From contig JAFLBE010000011.1 of assembly GCA_017303995.1 (NCBI GenBank), positions 27,463 through 91,462 of the forward strand: 64,000 nucleotides of DNA, given 5' to 3'. The notes under the pieces are model-generated. The model saw only the letters and a list, made by a program, of their open reading frames with translations. It searched no databases and was not told the DNA's origin. Origin of the DNA: Bacteroidota bacterium. Lineage in GTDB: Bacteria > Bacteroidota > JABWAT01. Made by a program: the position numbers and the translations under genes. Positions 1 to 9,310 of this stretch are shown here, one piece after another (positions within the stretch are counted from its first letter, which is position 1; every line of letters begins with the position of its first letter).

Positions 1-822
1 TTTATAGACAGTAATCTGGTAAATACATCTAAGCTTCTTGAAAGCCTGGTGCTTTTGCATCAACACTTAATGATAAAAGGGACTGATGTTCAAAAGGTAG
101 AACTCCAATTGGATCTGCTAAAAACGCAGAAAGATATTGTTGAAAATAATGTTGATCAGGTCTTGAGTTCGCTTAAATTGTCACTTGGATTGCCTTCCTC
201 ACGCGATCTTCTTATCGAAACTGAAATTTTATTCAACAGCACACCTGTATACACACCTGCAACTACGGTTGATTTGCTCCTTGTCAATTCCCAAAACCGA
301 CTTCTCGATAGCGAATTGAAAACCTTGAAACATTCGATGTTGCCAACCATTTCACTGTTTGGAAGTTACGGACAAACAGGATTTGGGTATGATAAACAAC
401 CGAATGAATTTTTGAAATTCTTCCCGTTCAGCTTTGTGGGATTGCAATTCTCTTATCCACTTTTTAATGGAACCGTTACCTACCGGAAAATTATTCAGAA
501 ACAGTTAGAGTTAGAAAATAGTCAGTTGCAAATAAAAGTGGTAACCGACCAAAATCTCATGCTCATTGAGAACGGTAACCGCCGGAGAGCAGTAACTCAA
601 AAGAATATTTCGCATTCTATTTCTCAAATAGAGTTAGCTAAAAATATATACGAGCAAACACGCTTGCAGCAAAAGCAAGGAACTGCAAACCTTACAGATG
701 TTTTATTGGCAGACAATGCTTTACGGGAAGCACAACAAAACCACTTATCGGCAATTGTTGACTTTCTTATGGCAGATTTGGAATTGAAAAAATTAACAGG
801 AAATATAAATAAACAGCAATGA
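1..822 (+). CDS. TolC family outer-membrane efflux protein, 5' end missing
   Basis: The reading frame is already open at base 1 and continues to the TAA before 823, so this is the C-terminal part of a gene that begins outside the window; the GTG at 49 is an internal valine. The 273 visible residues have the long amphipathic helices and the late sequence around SYPLFNGT and GTANLTDVLLADNALREAQ that are typical of the second half of TolC/OprM-type proteins. Family members form a trimeric barrel and periplasmic tunnel that serves RND pumps. The adaptor and pump genes follow on the same strand, so this is very likely their outer-membrane exit duct, although 435 bases separate it from the adaptor. 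Confidence 0.85.
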   Translation, partial: FIDSNLVNTSKLLESLVLLHQHLMIKGTDVQKVELQLDLLKTQKDIVENNVDQVLSSLKLSLGLPSSRDLLIETEILFNSTPVYTPATTVDLLLVNSQNRLLDSELKTLKHSMLPTISLFGSYGQTGFGYDKQPNEFLKFFPFSFVGLQFSYPLFNGTVTYRKIIQKQLELENSQLQIKVVTDQNLMLIENGNRRRAVTQKNISHSISQIELAKNIYEQTRLQQKQGTANLTDVLLADNALREAQQNHLSAIVDFLMADLELKKLTGNINKQQ

Positions 823-1257
823 AATTTTTGGAAAAATGAAGATTGCAAAAAAACATTAAATGATGGTTATTACTCTGACGGTTAAATAGTAATTACGAAA
901 ATCTAAAGTTGTCATGCTGAGTGATTTTTTCGAAGAAAAAATAGTATCGAAGCATGAGTAATCCGGCTTGCAGGTTCTTGCGAGAATCCAACCAATGACG
1001 GATATCAAAGACTTTCAACTCTAACTAATCACCGTCGTAATAAAATTTCATATGACTGTTTTAGATGACCTGTGAAGTAACATTTGTGAGTTTGGGTTTG
1101 AATATCAGTTTCAATCCTGGTTTTGTTTCCTGAAGGATGAAACCATGGGAAATGCGTTCCTTGATTGGAATTCAAAAGGTGTTGATGCTTTTACCTGTTT
1201 TTTTTAAGAAATCTGGCAAAAATTGTTCAAGAGTAATTACCTAAAATCGTGAAACCT
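823..1257. other. 435-base gap between TolC-like gene and adaptor
   Basis: No convincing gene is seen. The part around 905-990 resembles the scattered non-coding repeats of this genome: it begins GTCATGCTGAG and later has CGAAGCATGAG, giving short CATGCT/AGCATG inverted pairs. The stretch 1080-1207 can be read for some 40 codons without a stop, but it has no plausible start and matches nothing I recognise. Confidence 0.4.
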
Positions 1258-2313
1258 ATGAAAAAGAAAATTATCTACATTGTTATTGGCCTTGTACTTG
1301 TTGCAGCGGTGGTTTTTCGTCTGATAACCAATAAAGAAACTACACAAAACAGGGTCTATCAGTACGATAAAACAACTCCCATTAGTGTTCAGGTCGATAC
1401 GTTGAAACTTGAGTTTTTAAATGCTGAAAATTCTTATTCGGGTTCATTTGAGCCTAATAAAGAAACCAAAATAAGTGCCGAAGTTCAAGGCAATATCAGC
1501 ACATTACTGGTTGATGTAGGGAGTCAGGTGAATGCAGGTCAGGCTCTGATTCAATTGGACAACACGTTACTGAAGTTACAGCTTCAGTCGGTCGAAATTC
1601 AGGTTGAAGGATTGGAAACCGATGTGAAAAGATACACCCAGCTTGCCAATGCCGATGCCATTCAAGGTGTGCAATTGGAAAAAACACAATTGGCTTTGAA
1701 ATTGGCAATCGTACAAAAAGCTACACTGCTCGAACAAATTAACAAAACCACAATCAAAGCGCCGTTCAATGGTATTGTAACTGCAAAAATGACCGAGGAA
1801 GGTGCCTTTGCAGCACCAGGAATGCCCTTATTGCAAATAACCGATATTACGAAATTAAAATTCACCATCAATTTACCTGAACAAAAAATCAATCAGTTTA
1901 CAGTAGGACAATCAACACAACTCAGCGTTGATGCATTTCCCGAAATTTTATTGAAGGGCAAAGTTTCTATGATTGGCAGTAAAGCCAATATGGGAAATAG
2001 TTTTCCTGCTCAATTTTTAGTTGGAAATACCCCAGATTTGAAAATAAAATCTGGAATGTCGGGTAATGTACGTGTTTTAAGTGAAAACGAGAAGAAACAC
2101 CTTGTTATTTCGTCATCATCAATTGTGGGTACCAATATTAGACCACAAGTATATAAAATAACGCAGGGTAAAGCATTGCTAAGTGATATTACCCTATCTG
2201 AACGAATTGGAAATAAAGTTGTAATTGAGAAAGGATTGGCAGAGGGCGACGTGATTGTTACGAATGGGTTTATCAATCTATATGACGGTGCCAATGTTAC
2301 AATTAAGAACTAA
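1258..2313 (+). CDS. RND efflux periplasmic adaptor (membrane fusion protein)
   Basis: A 351-residue HlyD/AcrA-type adaptor that links the inner-membrane pump to the outer-membrane duct. An N-terminal hydrophobic segment (about residues 5-20) follows MKKKIIYIVIG. Next come a lipoyl-like half ending near GQALIQLDNT, a helical hairpin around residues 90-140, the second lipoyl half with the family signature TIKAPFNGIVTAK, a beta-barrel domain, and a C-terminal membrane-proximal domain ending GLAEGDVIVTNGFINLYDG. An in-frame GTG lies three codons earlier at 1249; I prefer the ATG because MKKK directly precedes the hydrophobic segment, but neither start has a clear Shine-Dalgarno. The stop is 6 bases before the pump gene, so the two are co-transcribed. 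Confidence 0.9.
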   Translation: MKKKIIYIVIGLVLVAAVVFRLITNKETTQNRVYQYDKTTPISVQVDTLKLEFLNAENSYSGSFEPNKETKISAEVQGNISTLLVDVGSQVNAGQALIQLDNTLLKLQLQSVEIQVEGLETDVKRYTQLANADAIQGVQLEKTQLALKLAIVQKATLLEQINKTTIKAPFNGIVTAKMTEEGAFAAPGMPLLQITDITKLKFTINLPEQKINQFTVGQSTQLSVDAFPEILLKGKVSMIGSKANMGNSFPAQFLVGNTPDLKIKSGMSGNVRVLSENEKKHLVISSSSIVGTNIRPQVYKITQGKALLSDITLSERIGNKVVIEKGLAEGDVIVTNGFINLYDGANVTIKN

Positions 2314-2319
2314 AATATC

Positions 2320-5300
2320 ATGAATATCACAGAAATTGCCATAAAACGACCATCGCTGATCATTGTTCTTTTTAGCGTATTTACCCTTCTGGGAATTATA
2401 GGCTATAAAAACCTAAGTTATGAGCTGTTGCCCGACTTTAACCAACCGGTAGTCGTAATCAGGACAATGTATCCGGGAGCAGAACCCCAGGAAGTTGAAA
2501 CATCAGTTTCAAGAAAAATTGAAGATGCACTTTCAAATTTGGAAGGTGTAGATTATCTGGAAACGAAGTCAATGCCCAATGCATCGGTAATTATTGCCAA
2601 CCTGAAATATGGGACAAATGTTGACAAAGCCATGCAAGATGCGCAACGATATATTGACAACATCAAGAAAGATTTGCCTGCCGACATCCAAAGTCCGGTG
2701 ATGAGCAAAATCTCACCCAACGATTTGCCAATTATCTCCATCAGTGCTTCCAGTCGTTTGCCGGAAACCCAGTTTTTTCAGAAAATGAAAGATGAATTTC
2801 TGCCTCAGATCCAACAATTGAAGGGGGTTGCAGAAATTACTTTGCTCGGTGGCGAAGAACGTGAATTTCAGGTGAAGGTGAATCAAGAAAAATTGGTGTA
2901 TTATAAAATCTCACTTAGTCAGGTGGTTGATGCCATAAATCGGTCAGGATTAGACCTTCCTGCTGGAAAAGTTCAAACACAGAAGGAAAATAATTCGGTA
3001 CGGATTACCGGGAAATTTACGACTATCGAAGATATCATAAACGTGCAAGTCGCAATGCCAATGCCAAACAGCCCGGTGTATGTGAAAGATATTGCCAATG
3101 TTATCGATGGCGTTAAGGAAATTGCATCAGTAAGCAGGTACAATGGTGTAAACGGTATTGGGCTGATGCTAAAAAAACAAGGCGATGCGAATGCTGTAGA
3201 GGTTTCAAAACTGGTTCGTGAAAAGTTAAAGGTGATTGAAGAGCAGAATAAAAATTCAGGCGTAAAATTTATATTTGCCGATGATTCAACCGACAAAACC
3301 ATTGCGGCAGTTAATTCTGTTGTTCTTGATTTATTTTTGGCTGTCATTCTCGTTTCTATTGTGATGTTATTGTTTTTAAGAAGTTATCGCAATTCCTTAA
3401 TTGTATTAATTTCAATCCCAACTTCACTGGTAACTGCATTTGCTGTGATGTGGCTTTTAGGCTATACGCTGAATTTGATGACTTTACTTGCAATGTCATT
3501 AATCATCGGGATTTTAGTCGATGATGCCATTGTGGTGCTCGAAAATATTCAACGCCATTTAGACAAAGGAAAAGAAAAACGCAGTGCTGCAATGGACGGT
3601 CGGATGGAAATTGGCTTTTCTGCCCTTTCTATTACATTGGTTGATGTGGTTGTATTTTTGCCGATTTTATTTTTGCAGGTTTTTGTTGCGGATATGCTCA
3701 AACAGTTTTCAGTTGTTGTGATCACCTCTACGCTAACCAGTTTATTGGTAGGATTTACGCTTACACCCTGGCTTGCCTCCCGTATCGGGAAAAAAGAAGA
3801 TTTGCAGCCTACAAATTTTATGAACCGTTTTTTACTTTGGTTCGAGCATCAATTAAACCTATTTATTGAATGGTACGGCAAGCAACTGGTTTGGGTGCTA
3901 AAGCACAAACTTATTTTTACCGGCATTGTTTTGCTGCTTTTTGTGCTGACTTTTGGAATAATGAAACAAGGCATCATTGGCAAAGAAATGATGTCAACAG
4001 GTGACCAGGGAAAATTCAGGCTTAACCTGGAATACGACAAAACAATCACCGTTCAGCAGAATAACATCGTCTCCCAGAAAATTGAAAACTACATTCTCCA
4101 GCAACCCGAAGTTTCGACATTATTTAGTAATATAGCCGGACCCAGCACCGGAATTGGAAGTCTTGGTGTGGGTGCTGCAAATAAATCAGAGTTTACAATC
4201 CAGTTGAAATCAGCAAATGAAAGAAGCATGAAAACAGAAGATTTTATGAAATATCTTCTTAAACAGTTACGATCTGATTTTCCGGGAATTAATTACTCGG
4301 TTGCTGTAATTGGTTTGCTGCCTAAGGGAGCTCCAATCAAAATAACATTGAGTGGTGGCGATATTGATTTGGTAATGAAAACATCAAAAGAATTGAAATC
4401 GGTTATTGAAACCATTCCCGGAGCTGACAATGTTCAATTATCGGTTGTGGAAGGAAGCCCCGAATACAAAGTAATTCCCGACAAAGATAAAATGCAGCGT
4501 TTAGGTCTAACTACTGCTTTTGTAGGATTGAATTTAAGAACTGCTTTTACAGGCAATGATGATGCTTCGTTAACTGAAAATGGTACTGAATATCCGATTA
4601 GAATTTGGCTTGATGAATTTGACCGTAAAAATTTTGAAGATATTACGAATCTTACAATCGTCAATCCAATGAATACTCCAATTGAAGTGTCGCAGTTTGC
4701 CACAGTTGTACAAGATAACTCGCCCTCGCTCTTAGAACGTCTCAATAGACAAGCCTCGGTAACGCTTACCGCAGAATCATTTGGACGTCCATCCGGAACA
4801 ATGGCAGATGAAGTGATTACCTATTTAAAATCAAAACCACTGCCCGAAGGTGTTAAACTGAGCTGGGGTGCAGATATTAAAACACAAAACGAAAGTTTTG
4901 GTGCACTGGGTTCTGTTTTGCTTATTTCATTTATCCTGATTTATTTGATCATGATTGCGCTGTACGACAGTTATATTTATCCGTTTGTAGCGCTGTTCGG
5001 GATACCCGTTGCGGCAATCGGGGCATTTTTAGCCCTGAATTTATCATTAAATCACCTGACACTTTTTGCGCAACTTGGACTTATAATGCTCATGGGTCTT
5101 GTAACAAAAAATGCCATTCTGATTGTCGATTTCACCAATCAACTGAAAGCTGATGGAAAACATTTTAAAGAAGCGTTGATCCTGGCGGGCAAGGAACGCA
5201 TGCGTCCTATTTTAATGACAACATTGGCAATGGCAATAGGTATGTTACCCATTGCCTTGGGTAAGGGAACTGCAAGTGAATGGAAGAATGGGTTGGCTTG

Positions 5301-5421
5301 GGTAATTATTGGTGGCTTGCTTTCTTCGTTGATATTAACCGTTTTTCTCGTTCCTTTAATCTATGATGTTGTCGATAGTATAAAAGAAAAATTTGCAAAA
5401 AAGAGAGAAGTTGTAAAATGA
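2320..5421 (+). CDS. RND efflux pump, HAE1-type permease
   Basis: A full-length 1033-residue inner-membrane proton-driven exporter of the AcrB/MexB (HAE1-like) superfamily. It starts with the usual cytoplasmic leader and first membrane helix (EIAIKRPSLIIVLFSVF). The porter domain contains LPDFNQPVVVIRTMYPGAEP. Transmembrane helix 4 has the proton-relay pair D401-D402 in ILVDDAIVVLEN, and helix 10 has the conserved lysine K930 in GLVTKNAILIVDF. The second half repeats the first, as usual. Gene order (duct, adaptor, pump) supports a tripartite exporter. The sequence does not reveal the substrate; it lacks an obvious metal-pump signature, so drugs, dyes, lipids or solvents are all possible. Confidence 0.93.
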   Translation: MNITEIAIKRPSLIIVLFSVFTLLGIIGYKNLSYELLPDFNQPVVVIRTMYPGAEPQEVETSVSRKIEDALSNLEGVDYLETKSMPNASVIIANLKYGTNVDKAMQDAQRYIDNIKKDLPADIQSPVMSKISPNDLPIISISASSRLPETQFFQKMKDEFLPQIQQLKGVAEITLLGGEEREFQVKVNQEKLVYYKISLSQVVDAINRSGLDLPAGKVQTQKENNSVRITGKFTTIEDIINVQVAMPMPNSPVYVKDIANVIDGVKEIASVSRYNGVNGIGLMLKKQGDANAVEVSKLVREKLKVIEEQNKNSGVKFIFADDSTDKTIAAVNSVVLDLFLAVILVSIVMLLFLRSYRNSLIVLISIPTSLVTAFAVMWLLGYTLNLMTLLAMSLIIGILVDDAIVVLENIQRHLDKGKEKRSAAMDGRMEIGFSALSITLVDVVVFLPILFLQVFVADMLKQFSVVVITSTLTSLLVGFTLTPWLASRIGKKEDLQPTNFMNRFLLWFEHQLNLFIEWYGKQLVWVLKHKLIFTGIVLLLFVLTFGIMKQGIIGKEMMSTGDQGKFRLNLEYDKTITVQQNNIVSQKIENYILQQPEVSTLFSNIAGPSTGIGSLGVGAANKSEFTIQLKSANERSMKTEDFMKYLLKQLRSDFPGINYSVAVIGLLPKGAPIKITLSGGDIDLVMKTSKELKSVIETIPGADNVQLSVVEGSPEYKVIPDKDKMQRLGLTTAFVGLNLRTAFTGNDDASLTENGTEYPIRIWLDEFDRKNFEDITNLTIVNPMNTPIEVSQFATVVQDNSPSLLERLNRQASVTLTAESFGRPSGTMADEVITYLKSKPLPEGVKLSWGADIKTQNESFGALGSVLLISFILIYLIMIALYDSYIYPFVALFGIPVAAIGAFLALNLSLNHLTLFAQLGLIMLMGLVTKNAILIVDFTNQLKADGKHFKEALILAGKERMRPILMTTLAMAIGMLPIALGKGTASEWKNGLAWVIIGGLLSSLILTVFLVPLIYDVVDSIKEKFAKKREVVK

Positions 5422-5867
5422 AAAATCTAACTCTGGTTATTTGTACGTTCTTCCTTTTACTACCATTTACAACATTCGGTAATCAGGCAGATAAGACCGT
5501 TTCATTAACAATCAATGTCGAAAATCTAAGAAATTCCAAAGGAATAGTGCAATTTGCTTTATACAATAAAGACGGCTCAATTCCCGACGAGAATTTTAAG
5601 AAAAGCTATAAAATAGTGAAAGGAAAAATCATGAATGGTTCGTCTGTTATAACATTCAGAGACATTCCCATTGGAAACTATGCGGTAAATATTTTTCACG
5701 ACGAAAACAACAACGGTGAAATTGATAAAGGATTTATTTTCCCTACCGAAGGGATTGGATTCTCAAATTTTGAAACAATTGGCTTTTCAAACAAACCTTC
5801 ATTTAAAAAGGCTTCATTTAATTTAAGTACAGACAAGGTGATGAGTGTTAAAATTATCTATTTGTAA
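5418..5867 (+). CDS. DUF2141 domain secreted protein
   Basis: A 149-residue protein whose ATG overlaps the pump stop codon (ATGA), so it is translationally coupled to the efflux operon. Residues 1-20 form a signal peptide (hydrophobic core LTLVICTFFLLLPFTTF). The rest is a DUF2141 domain: SLTINVENLRNSKGIVQFALY near the start, the FRDIPIGNYAVNIFHDENNNGEID block in the middle (acidic, possibly calcium-binding), and FPTEGIGFSN near the end. The biochemical role of DUF2141 is not established. Its position as last gene of an RND operon suggests an envelope accessory to export, which is inference only. Confidence 0.88.
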   Translation: MKNLTLVICTFFLLLPFTTFGNQADKTVSLTINVENLRNSKGIVQFALYNKDGSIPDENFKKSYKIVKGKIMNGSSVITFRDIPIGNYAVNIFHDENNNGEIDKGFIFPTEGIGFSNFETIGFSNKPSFKKASFNLSTDKVMSVKIIYL

Positions 5868-5978
5868 ATGAAGCTCCATTTAGTCAACCTCTAAAAACCC
5901 GCCAAATGTCATCCTCTTCGCTGTACTTTTACATCCATTGATCTTGTCAAACCCGAATCTGAAATTTTGCAATAATTT

Positions 5979-6857
5979 TCACTTTCCCTTCAGTTGTACT
6001 CTGAGCGCTTCTGCCTTTTCTTTTGACGGACTGAAACCAGGTTTGAGCTTTAGTGCTTTTTCAAAGGCCACAAGTGCATCTTTGGGTTTTCCGGCCGCTT
6101 GAAGTCCGTCTCCCAGGCTATCCCAAACATTCGGATCTTTGGGTGCCAGTTTTGCCTGTTTTTCAAATTTCTGAACTGCTTCGGCAGTTTTTTTCTGTTC
6201 GAGCAAGAAATAACCATAAGTGTTGTAAAACTGATATCCATCGGTTGAATCAACGAACGATTTGTCATAGGCTTTAAACTCTTCTTCAGCTTTGGCCGTT
6301 TTTCCGTCCTTGGAATAAATTTGAATGAAAAGCAATCGACCTTGTTTTTCTTTGATTTTGGAAACTCTGGCAGCAAAGGATTTTGCTTTTTCAAGATCAC
6401 CGCCAGCAACTGAAGGTGCCTGAGTATAAAAAGTGGTCAGTCCGATGAGTCCGCCAAGATGTTTGGGATCAAGTTCAACGGTTTTCTCAAATGCTTCAAG
6501 AATATCCGGCGCGAGAAACGCCTGCCGAACCATGTTTACTTCTCTTATTTTACGACCAAGTGCCTGACCCAGCCAGAAATGGTGATCAGCCACTTTTGGA
6601 TTTAAGTCAACTGCTTTCTCACAATACTCAACGGCATTCTCATAATCATCAATCATCAGATAAGACCGGCCGAGGTAATAATTTGCGGAAGCATCATCCT
6701 CATTTTCTTTTACTTTGGCTTTAAAAAACTGAATAGCACCTTTGAAATCCTTTTTTTCAAGAAGCTGAATGCCTTTATCGAGGGGTGAGGCAGAGAAAGA
6801 AGGGGTAAAAAGAGTGAGCAGAAAAATGTTAAGTACGGGAATTAGTATTTTTTTCAC
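5979..6857 (-). CDS. Secreted TPR-repeat protein
   Basis: A 292-residue protein with a signal peptide (KKILIPVLNIFLLTLFTPSFSAS) and tetratricopeptide repeats through most of the mature part, seen in units such as ANYYLGRSYLMIDDYENAVEYCEKAVDLNP and DPNVWDSLGDGLQ followed by ALVAFEKALKLKPG. TPR proteins act as protein-binding scaffolds; this one should be periplasmic. The start is GTG, chosen because AAAGGA lies 8 bases upstream. It is transcribed away from the iron-uptake operon and convergent with the efflux operon. No specific partner can be named. Confidence 0.85.
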   Translation of the reverse strand: MKKILIPVLNIFLLTLFTPSFSASPLDKGIQLLEKKDFKGAIQFFKAKVKENEDDASANYYLGRSYLMIDDYENAVEYCEKAVDLNPKVADHHFWLGQALGRKIREVNMVRQAFLAPDILEAFEKTVELDPKHLGGLIGLTTFYTQAPSVAGGDLEKAKSFAARVSKIKEKQGRLLFIQIYSKDGKTAKAEEEFKAYDKSFVDSTDGYQFYNTYGYFLLEQKKTAEAVQKFEKQAKLAPKDPNVWDSLGDGLQAAGKPKDALVAFEKALKLKPGFSPSKEKAEALRVQLKGK

Positions 6858-6890
6858 GATGGAGTCCTTTTGAAAAGTTAAAACAGTTGT

Positions 6891-6909
6891 AAGCTCCTGA
6901 CTGGAGCCA
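6891..6909. other. Small inverted repeat upstream of TPR gene
   Basis: GCTCC and GGAGC arms face each other (AGCTCCTGACTGGAGCC) about 40 bases upstream of the GTG start of the TPR gene. It could be an operator or part of a leader hairpin; there is no other support. Confidence 0.25.
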
Positions 6910-7115
6910 ACTCTTTATTTCGTTTTATTTGAAAGTCTGCCCGATTTGGATGTGTTGTTTATTTGGTTGAGGCGATTTTTTAAAATTTAAACCTATATAC
7001 GGATGTGGTTTCTATTAGGTTCAAAATGGGTAGTCAAAAGACTCATCCGGTTTCAAAATCAGTCAGCTGTTTCATGACATCAAAGTATTTTTTTCATTAA
7101 AAAACAGTTACCAGC

Positions 7116-7146
7116 TTGTTATTTATATAAAATCTAAATAGCTTTG
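7116..7146 (+). promoter_or_regulatory. Bacteroidota-type promoter of the iron/heme operon
   Basis: TTG at 7116-7118 and TAGCTTTG at 7139-7146 are separated by 20 bases, matching the Bacteroidota housekeeping form TTTG, 19-21 bases, TAnnTTTG. Transcription should begin near 7153. This places the TTG at 7144 upstream of the mRNA start and argues for the GTG at 7177 as the true start codon. Confidence 0.6.
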
Positions 7147-7153
7147 TTTAGAT
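7132..7153. promoter_or_regulatory. Inverted-repeat operator over the -7 box
   Basis: ATCTAAA (7132-7138) and TTTAGAT (7147-7153) form a perfect 7-base inverted repeat whose 8-base spacer is exactly the -7 element TAGCTTTG. A repressor bound here would block RNA polymerase. Because the operon looks like iron/heme uptake, a Fur- or DtxR-type iron sensor is the natural candidate, but the sequence is not a classic Fur box. Confidence 0.5.
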
Positions 7154-7176
7154 CAAATATAAATAAGGTTATCTCT

Positions 7177-9291
7177 GTGGACACCCGACTTACAAAAACA
7201 ACCCTTTGCGCTGTGTTCTTCCTATCGCTTTCTCTGATTGTTTTCAACTTAATTCCTGTTGATCTGTTTGCACAGAAGCCTGATACGCTTTCCTTTGAAA
7301 TGAAGGAAGATGTTCTTGTTACGGCAACCCGGTATGCCAGATCTGTTGAAACCACTTCGTTACCGGTTTCAATCATTAAGTCTGAGGATATCAAAAACGA
7401 AGGTTGCCTGACGCTGAAAGATATTCTTGAAACGGTGAACGGCCTTGCCATTACTCAGGATCATGGAAGTGGTATTCAGATGGAAGGGCTAAGTCCGGAA
7501 TACACATTAATTCTCATCGATGGACAGCCCGTCATTGGACGAACTGCAGGAACTCTGGAGCTTTCCAGAATTTCAGCACTAAATATTGAACGGATCGAAA
7601 TAGTAAGAGGACCCTCGTCCAGTCTTTACGGTTCAGATGCACTTGCAGGAGTGATTAATATCCTCACCCGGTCACCTGAGAAAAATCAGCTATCATTTTC
7701 ATCCCGGATAAGTTCAAACCAAAGTCAGTTGGTGCAGGGAGATGCCGGATTCAGTGCCGGGGAAGTGAATTCATCCCTGTCGGCAAGCTATCTGAATTCC
7801 GGAGGTTATGATCTTGATCCCTCAACCCGGGTTAAAACCGTTGATCCATTCTCAAACTATACGCTCCATTTCAAATCGGTATTCCAGATTAATGATCGGG
7901 ATAAGCTGATGGGTTCACTGCGAACTTTTTCAGAAAAACAGAACCCATTTTTTGAAGTATCGGGGGATCCTGGAAATACAGATGTTTCGGGACAAGCCGT
8001 GACCACTGATTTCAGTGGAACTGCCGAATATTCAACCCAGTTTTTCGGAATGCTCAGGTCTACGCTGACTTACTATTATTCAACTTATCACACAAAAGAA
8101 AAACTGGTTTATCAGGGTACAGACAGTTTGTACGATGAATCTGGATACAGGCAGGATCTGCATCGCCCGGAATGGTTTTCTTCACTGGTTTTGTCTCCTG
8201 AAAGTATTCTGAGTTTTGGTTTGGGATCCTCATTTGAATCGGTTTCGGCAGACCGGTATGCTTCTGATAAAAAATACCGGAACGATTTCATTTTTGGTCA
8301 GGTGGATATGGCCGTTTTACCAGATTTGCAGGTCATTGGCGGACTCCGGTTTGACCACCCTTCCGTGTATGAATCCCAACTGAGTCCGAAATTAAGTTTC
8401 AGTTACCTTATCAACCCCATTTTTTCACTAAATGGATCTGCCGGAACAGGATTCAAAGCACCAGATTTCAGACAGCTTTACCTGACGTTCACCAATCCCG
8501 TTGCAGGTTACTCCGTTTTTGGTACCCACGAACTTGTGGGTGGGATCCGTCACCTTACAGCAAGTAATCAGATTGCAGCACTTTATTCTGATCCTGTCAC
8601 CTTTTCAGACATCAAACCAGAGAAATCAATCGCCTTTAATCTGGGTTTTAGTGTAAAAAAACAGGGAATCGCATCTGTAAATCTGAATTTTTTCAGAAAT
8701 AATGTTTCAAATCTCATTGAAACCCTTCCGGTTGCAATGAAAACAAACGGGGCAATGGTTTTCAGCTATACCAACCTCTCAGAAATTTATACCCAGGGGG
8801 CTAATCTGGAATCTACAATAAATCTTCCGGCGGGATTTGTTTTTTCTGCCGGATATCAGTTTCTGATGACTGCGGATAAATCAGTAAAACGACTTCTCAC
8901 AGACGGAAAAGTATTTAAACGGGATCCGGTCACTCTGATAACCAAAAAAGTAAACCCAGACGACTATGGCGGTTTGTTCAGCCGGTCAAAACATGCCGGA
9001 CAGGCAAAGCTGACCTGGAAAGAACCTGAAGGAAACTGGAATGCCCACATTCAGATGACTGCCAGGGGCAGGTATGGGTTTGCTGACAAAAACGGAAACA
9101 CTATTCTTGACGATGACAGTGAATACGTTCCGGGCTATTTCCTTTTCAACGTGGCTGCAGGGAAGGATCTTTTTAACGGATTTCATCTTCAGGCCGGCTG
9201 TGACAACCTGACCGATTTTACAAATCCCGGACAAATTTCAGGAATTCAGGGCAGATATGTCTGGGTCAGTCTTGACTGGCAGATATTTTAA
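7177..9291 (+). CDS. TonB-dependent outer-membrane receptor (iron/heme type)
   Basis: A receptor of about 704 residues. After a signal peptide (LCAVFFLSLSLIVFNLIPVDLFAQ) comes a TonB-box-like segment (MKEDVLVTATR), then the plug domain with SLPVSIIKSEDI, LIDGQPVIGR and RIEIVRGPSSSLYGSDALAGVINI. A 22-strand barrel follows, with the RPEW, KLSFSYLINPIFSLNGSAGTGFKAPDFRQLY and terminal VWVSLDWQIF segments; the last residue is the usual aromatic F. It imports a chelate from the surface using TonB energy. The neighbours (HmuY-like lipoprotein, chelatase-like lipoprotein, PepSY protein) point to heme, another tetrapyrrole, or a siderophore. The GTG start has TAAGG upstream; an in-frame TTG at 7144 is the alternative. 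Confidence 0.92.
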   Translation: MDTRLTKTTLCAVFFLSLSLIVFNLIPVDLFAQKPDTLSFEMKEDVLVTATRYARSVETTSLPVSIIKSEDIKNEGCLTLKDILETVNGLAITQDHGSGIQMEGLSPEYTLILIDGQPVIGRTAGTLELSRISALNIERIEIVRGPSSSLYGSDALAGVINILTRSPEKNQLSFSSRISSNQSQLVQGDAGFSAGEVNSSLSASYLNSGGYDLDPSTRVKTVDPFSNYTLHFKSVFQINDRDKLMGSLRTFSEKQNPFFEVSGDPGNTDVSGQAVTTDFSGTAEYSTQFFGMLRSTLTYYYSTYHTKEKLVYQGTDSLYDESGYRQDLHRPEWFSSLVLSPESILSFGLGSSFESVSADRYASDKKYRNDFIFGQVDMAVLPDLQVIGGLRFDHPSVYESQLSPKLSFSYLINPIFSLNGSAGTGFKAPDFRQLYLTFTNPVAGYSVFGTHELVGGIRHLTASNQIAALYSDPVTFSDIKPEKSIAFNLGFSVKKQGIASVNLNFFRNNVSNLIETLPVAMKTNGAMVFSYTNLSEIYTQGANLESTINLPAGFVFSAGYQFLMTADKSVKRLLTDGKVFKRDPVTLITKKVNPDDYGGLFSRSKHAGQAKLTWKEPEGNWNAHIQMTARGRYGFADKNGNTILDDDSEYVPGYFLFNVAAGKDLFNGFHLQAGCDNLTDFTNPGQISGIQGRYVWVSLDWQIF

Positions 9292-9310
9292 CAAAAAACA
9301 AAGGAAAAAC

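Noticed and set aside
49..822. GTG at 49 as start of the first gene
   Set aside because: The frame is open from base 1 and encodes TolC-like sequence upstream of 49, so the gene is truncated by the window edge and the GTG is internal.
1..5867. Recent horizontal acquisition of the RND block from lower CGG arginine-codon use
   Set aside because: CGG seems less common here than in the rest of the window, but the pump gene still uses it and I cannot compute a reliable statistic by eye.
6858..7176. Cobalamin or heme riboswitch upstream of the TonB receptor
   Set aside because: I found a good promoter with an overlapping inverted repeat and only a short leader of about 25 bases after it, too short for a B12 riboswitch.
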